From Ruminococcus sp. (GTDB lineage Bacteria > Bacillota > Clostridia > Oscillospirales > Ruminococcaceae), in the NCBI GenBank assembly GCA_017622925.1, contig JAGAQC010000044.1, positions 1 to 33,543 on the forward strand: 33,543 bases of DNA, given 5' to 3'. The notes under the pieces are model-generated. The model was given only the letters and a program-made list of their open reading frames with translations. It searched no databases and was not told the origin of the DNA. The position numbers were made by a program, and so were the translations under genes. This document shows positions 33,052 to 33,543 of this stretch, piece after piece. Positions within the stretch are counted from its first letter, which is position 1. Each line of letters starts with the position of its first letter.

Positions 33052-33543
33052 ATGATTAAGAAAACAACTAAAAAATACAAGATGCTAATTATTATCTTGT
33101 TTCTGTTAATTTTAATTCTGTTATGTGTATTTACTAAATTTCCCATAGTAAAAATCGGCAAAGAATTTCATACTGTATTTGCAACTGAATTAGAGTTAAG
33201 AGATACATATGACGAAACAGTATATGATAATGAAGATGTAGAAGCTTTGGAGAAAATGAGGTTTGTAAAAAAATTGAAGCTAATTGGTACTGAAATTACT
33301 GACCTTAGTTTTTTAGAGAATATGTCTAATTTAGAACATTTTTTTCATATGGGTTCGTATTTCAATCCGATAACCGACTGGCACTATCTTCAAGAATGTA
33401 AAAATATGACTGTATTTTGCGGCGAGGTCGTATATATAAACGATTTGAGTGTTTTTAGTGGATTAACGAAGTTAGAAGAATTATATATAGAATATGAATA
33501 TAATGTGCCACTTGGAGTTGATAATGCGGAAGTGCTTGTAAGC
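33052..33543 (+). CDS. membrane-anchored leucine-rich-repeat protein, 5' part
   Basis: The frame from ATG 33052 is open to the right edge (164 codons seen). Basic start MIKKTTKKYK, then a hydrophobic segment about 11-27 (signal or anchor), then at least two leucine-rich repeats of the internalin-like type (VKKLKLIGTEITDLSFLENM near 73-92, and VYINDLSVFSGLTKLEELYI near 127-146). It should face outside and bind protein or glycan. The DNA is visibly richer in A and T than the rest of the window and uses TTA and ATA codons freely, which may mean recent arrival. The ribosome site is poor (GGGGAAG about 14 bases upstream). Confidence 0.75.
   Translation, partial: MIKKTTKKYKMLIIILFLLILILLCVFTKFPIVKIGKEFHTVFATELELRDTYDETVYDNEDVEALEKMRFVKKLKLIGTEITDLSFLENMSNLEHFFHMGSYFNPITDWHYLQECKNMTVFCGEVVYINDLSVFSGLTKLEELYIEYEYNVPLGVDNAEVLVS

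Overview
The window looks like chromosomal DNA of an anaerobic, endospore-forming, fibre- or starch-associated Clostridia member close to Ruminococcus (Oscillospiraceae). The reasons are the spore genes (spoVT, spoVAC, a sipL-like gene next to spoIVA), two secreted proteins with type I dockerins, a class-typical rpsL-rpsG-fusA-tuf (str) cluster with AGGAGG-type ribosome sites, and near-consensus sigma-A promoters (TTGACA-17-TATAAT). No database search was possible, so the genus is an inference from gene content.

Layout. 1-180: probable tail of a gene running in from the left, plus a GC-rich hairpin. 182-2452 (-): membrane hybrid histidine kinase. 2638-5698: potassium uptake genes trkA and trkH; trkH carries a one-base frameshift that separates its last selectivity-filter segment. 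5836-6855: cytoplasmic GH5 glycosidase. 6953-11858: the str cluster, with a long structured leader before rpsL, a folded rpsL-rpsG spacer and a separate promoter for tuf. 12171-13616: solitary sugar-type solute-binding lipoprotein. 13765-14304: spoVT. 14403-15125 (-): water channel aqpZ, divergent from a solitary spoVAC (15401-15844). 15898-17235 (-): secreted SGNH esterase with dockerin. 17625-18353: GH25 lysozyme with a TTG start. 18612-20567: manA and a ROK glucokinase. 20888-22485: ECF sigma factor overlapping a membrane-anchored DUF4179-type partner. 22569-22727: tiny Ser/Asn-rich gene. 23076-26342: sipL-like gene and spoIVA. 26800-29341: asnB and an HD-domain gene, almost touching. 29400-30482: pyrB fused to a PyrI-type zinc domain. 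30555-32753 (-): secreted Ig-like/dockerin protein. 33052 to the right edge: AT-rich leucine-rich-repeat protein, cut by the window end.

How it works together. trkA/trkH form one K+ uptake system; manA and glk feed mannose and glucose into hexose phosphates; str-cluster genes supply translation; spoVT, spoVAC, sipL and spoIVA belong to forespore and coat programmes; the dockerin proteins are exported and probably dock on cell-surface or extracellular cohesin scaffolds encoded elsewhere.

The most unusual content lies between genes. Three copies of a ~228-bp non-coding element (18355, 22790, 24606) have terminal inverted repeats; one has a perfect 10-bp target duplication, and copies carry a long internal stem whose sequence changes while pairing is kept. 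Two further ~165-bp near-palindromic elements (2673, 20626) and a dense hairpin cluster (26390-26640) accompany them. Two strong promoters (trkA, rpsL) start transcription exactly at the 5' arm of a long-range inverted repeat, giving self-closed leader RNAs that match no riboswitch I recognise.
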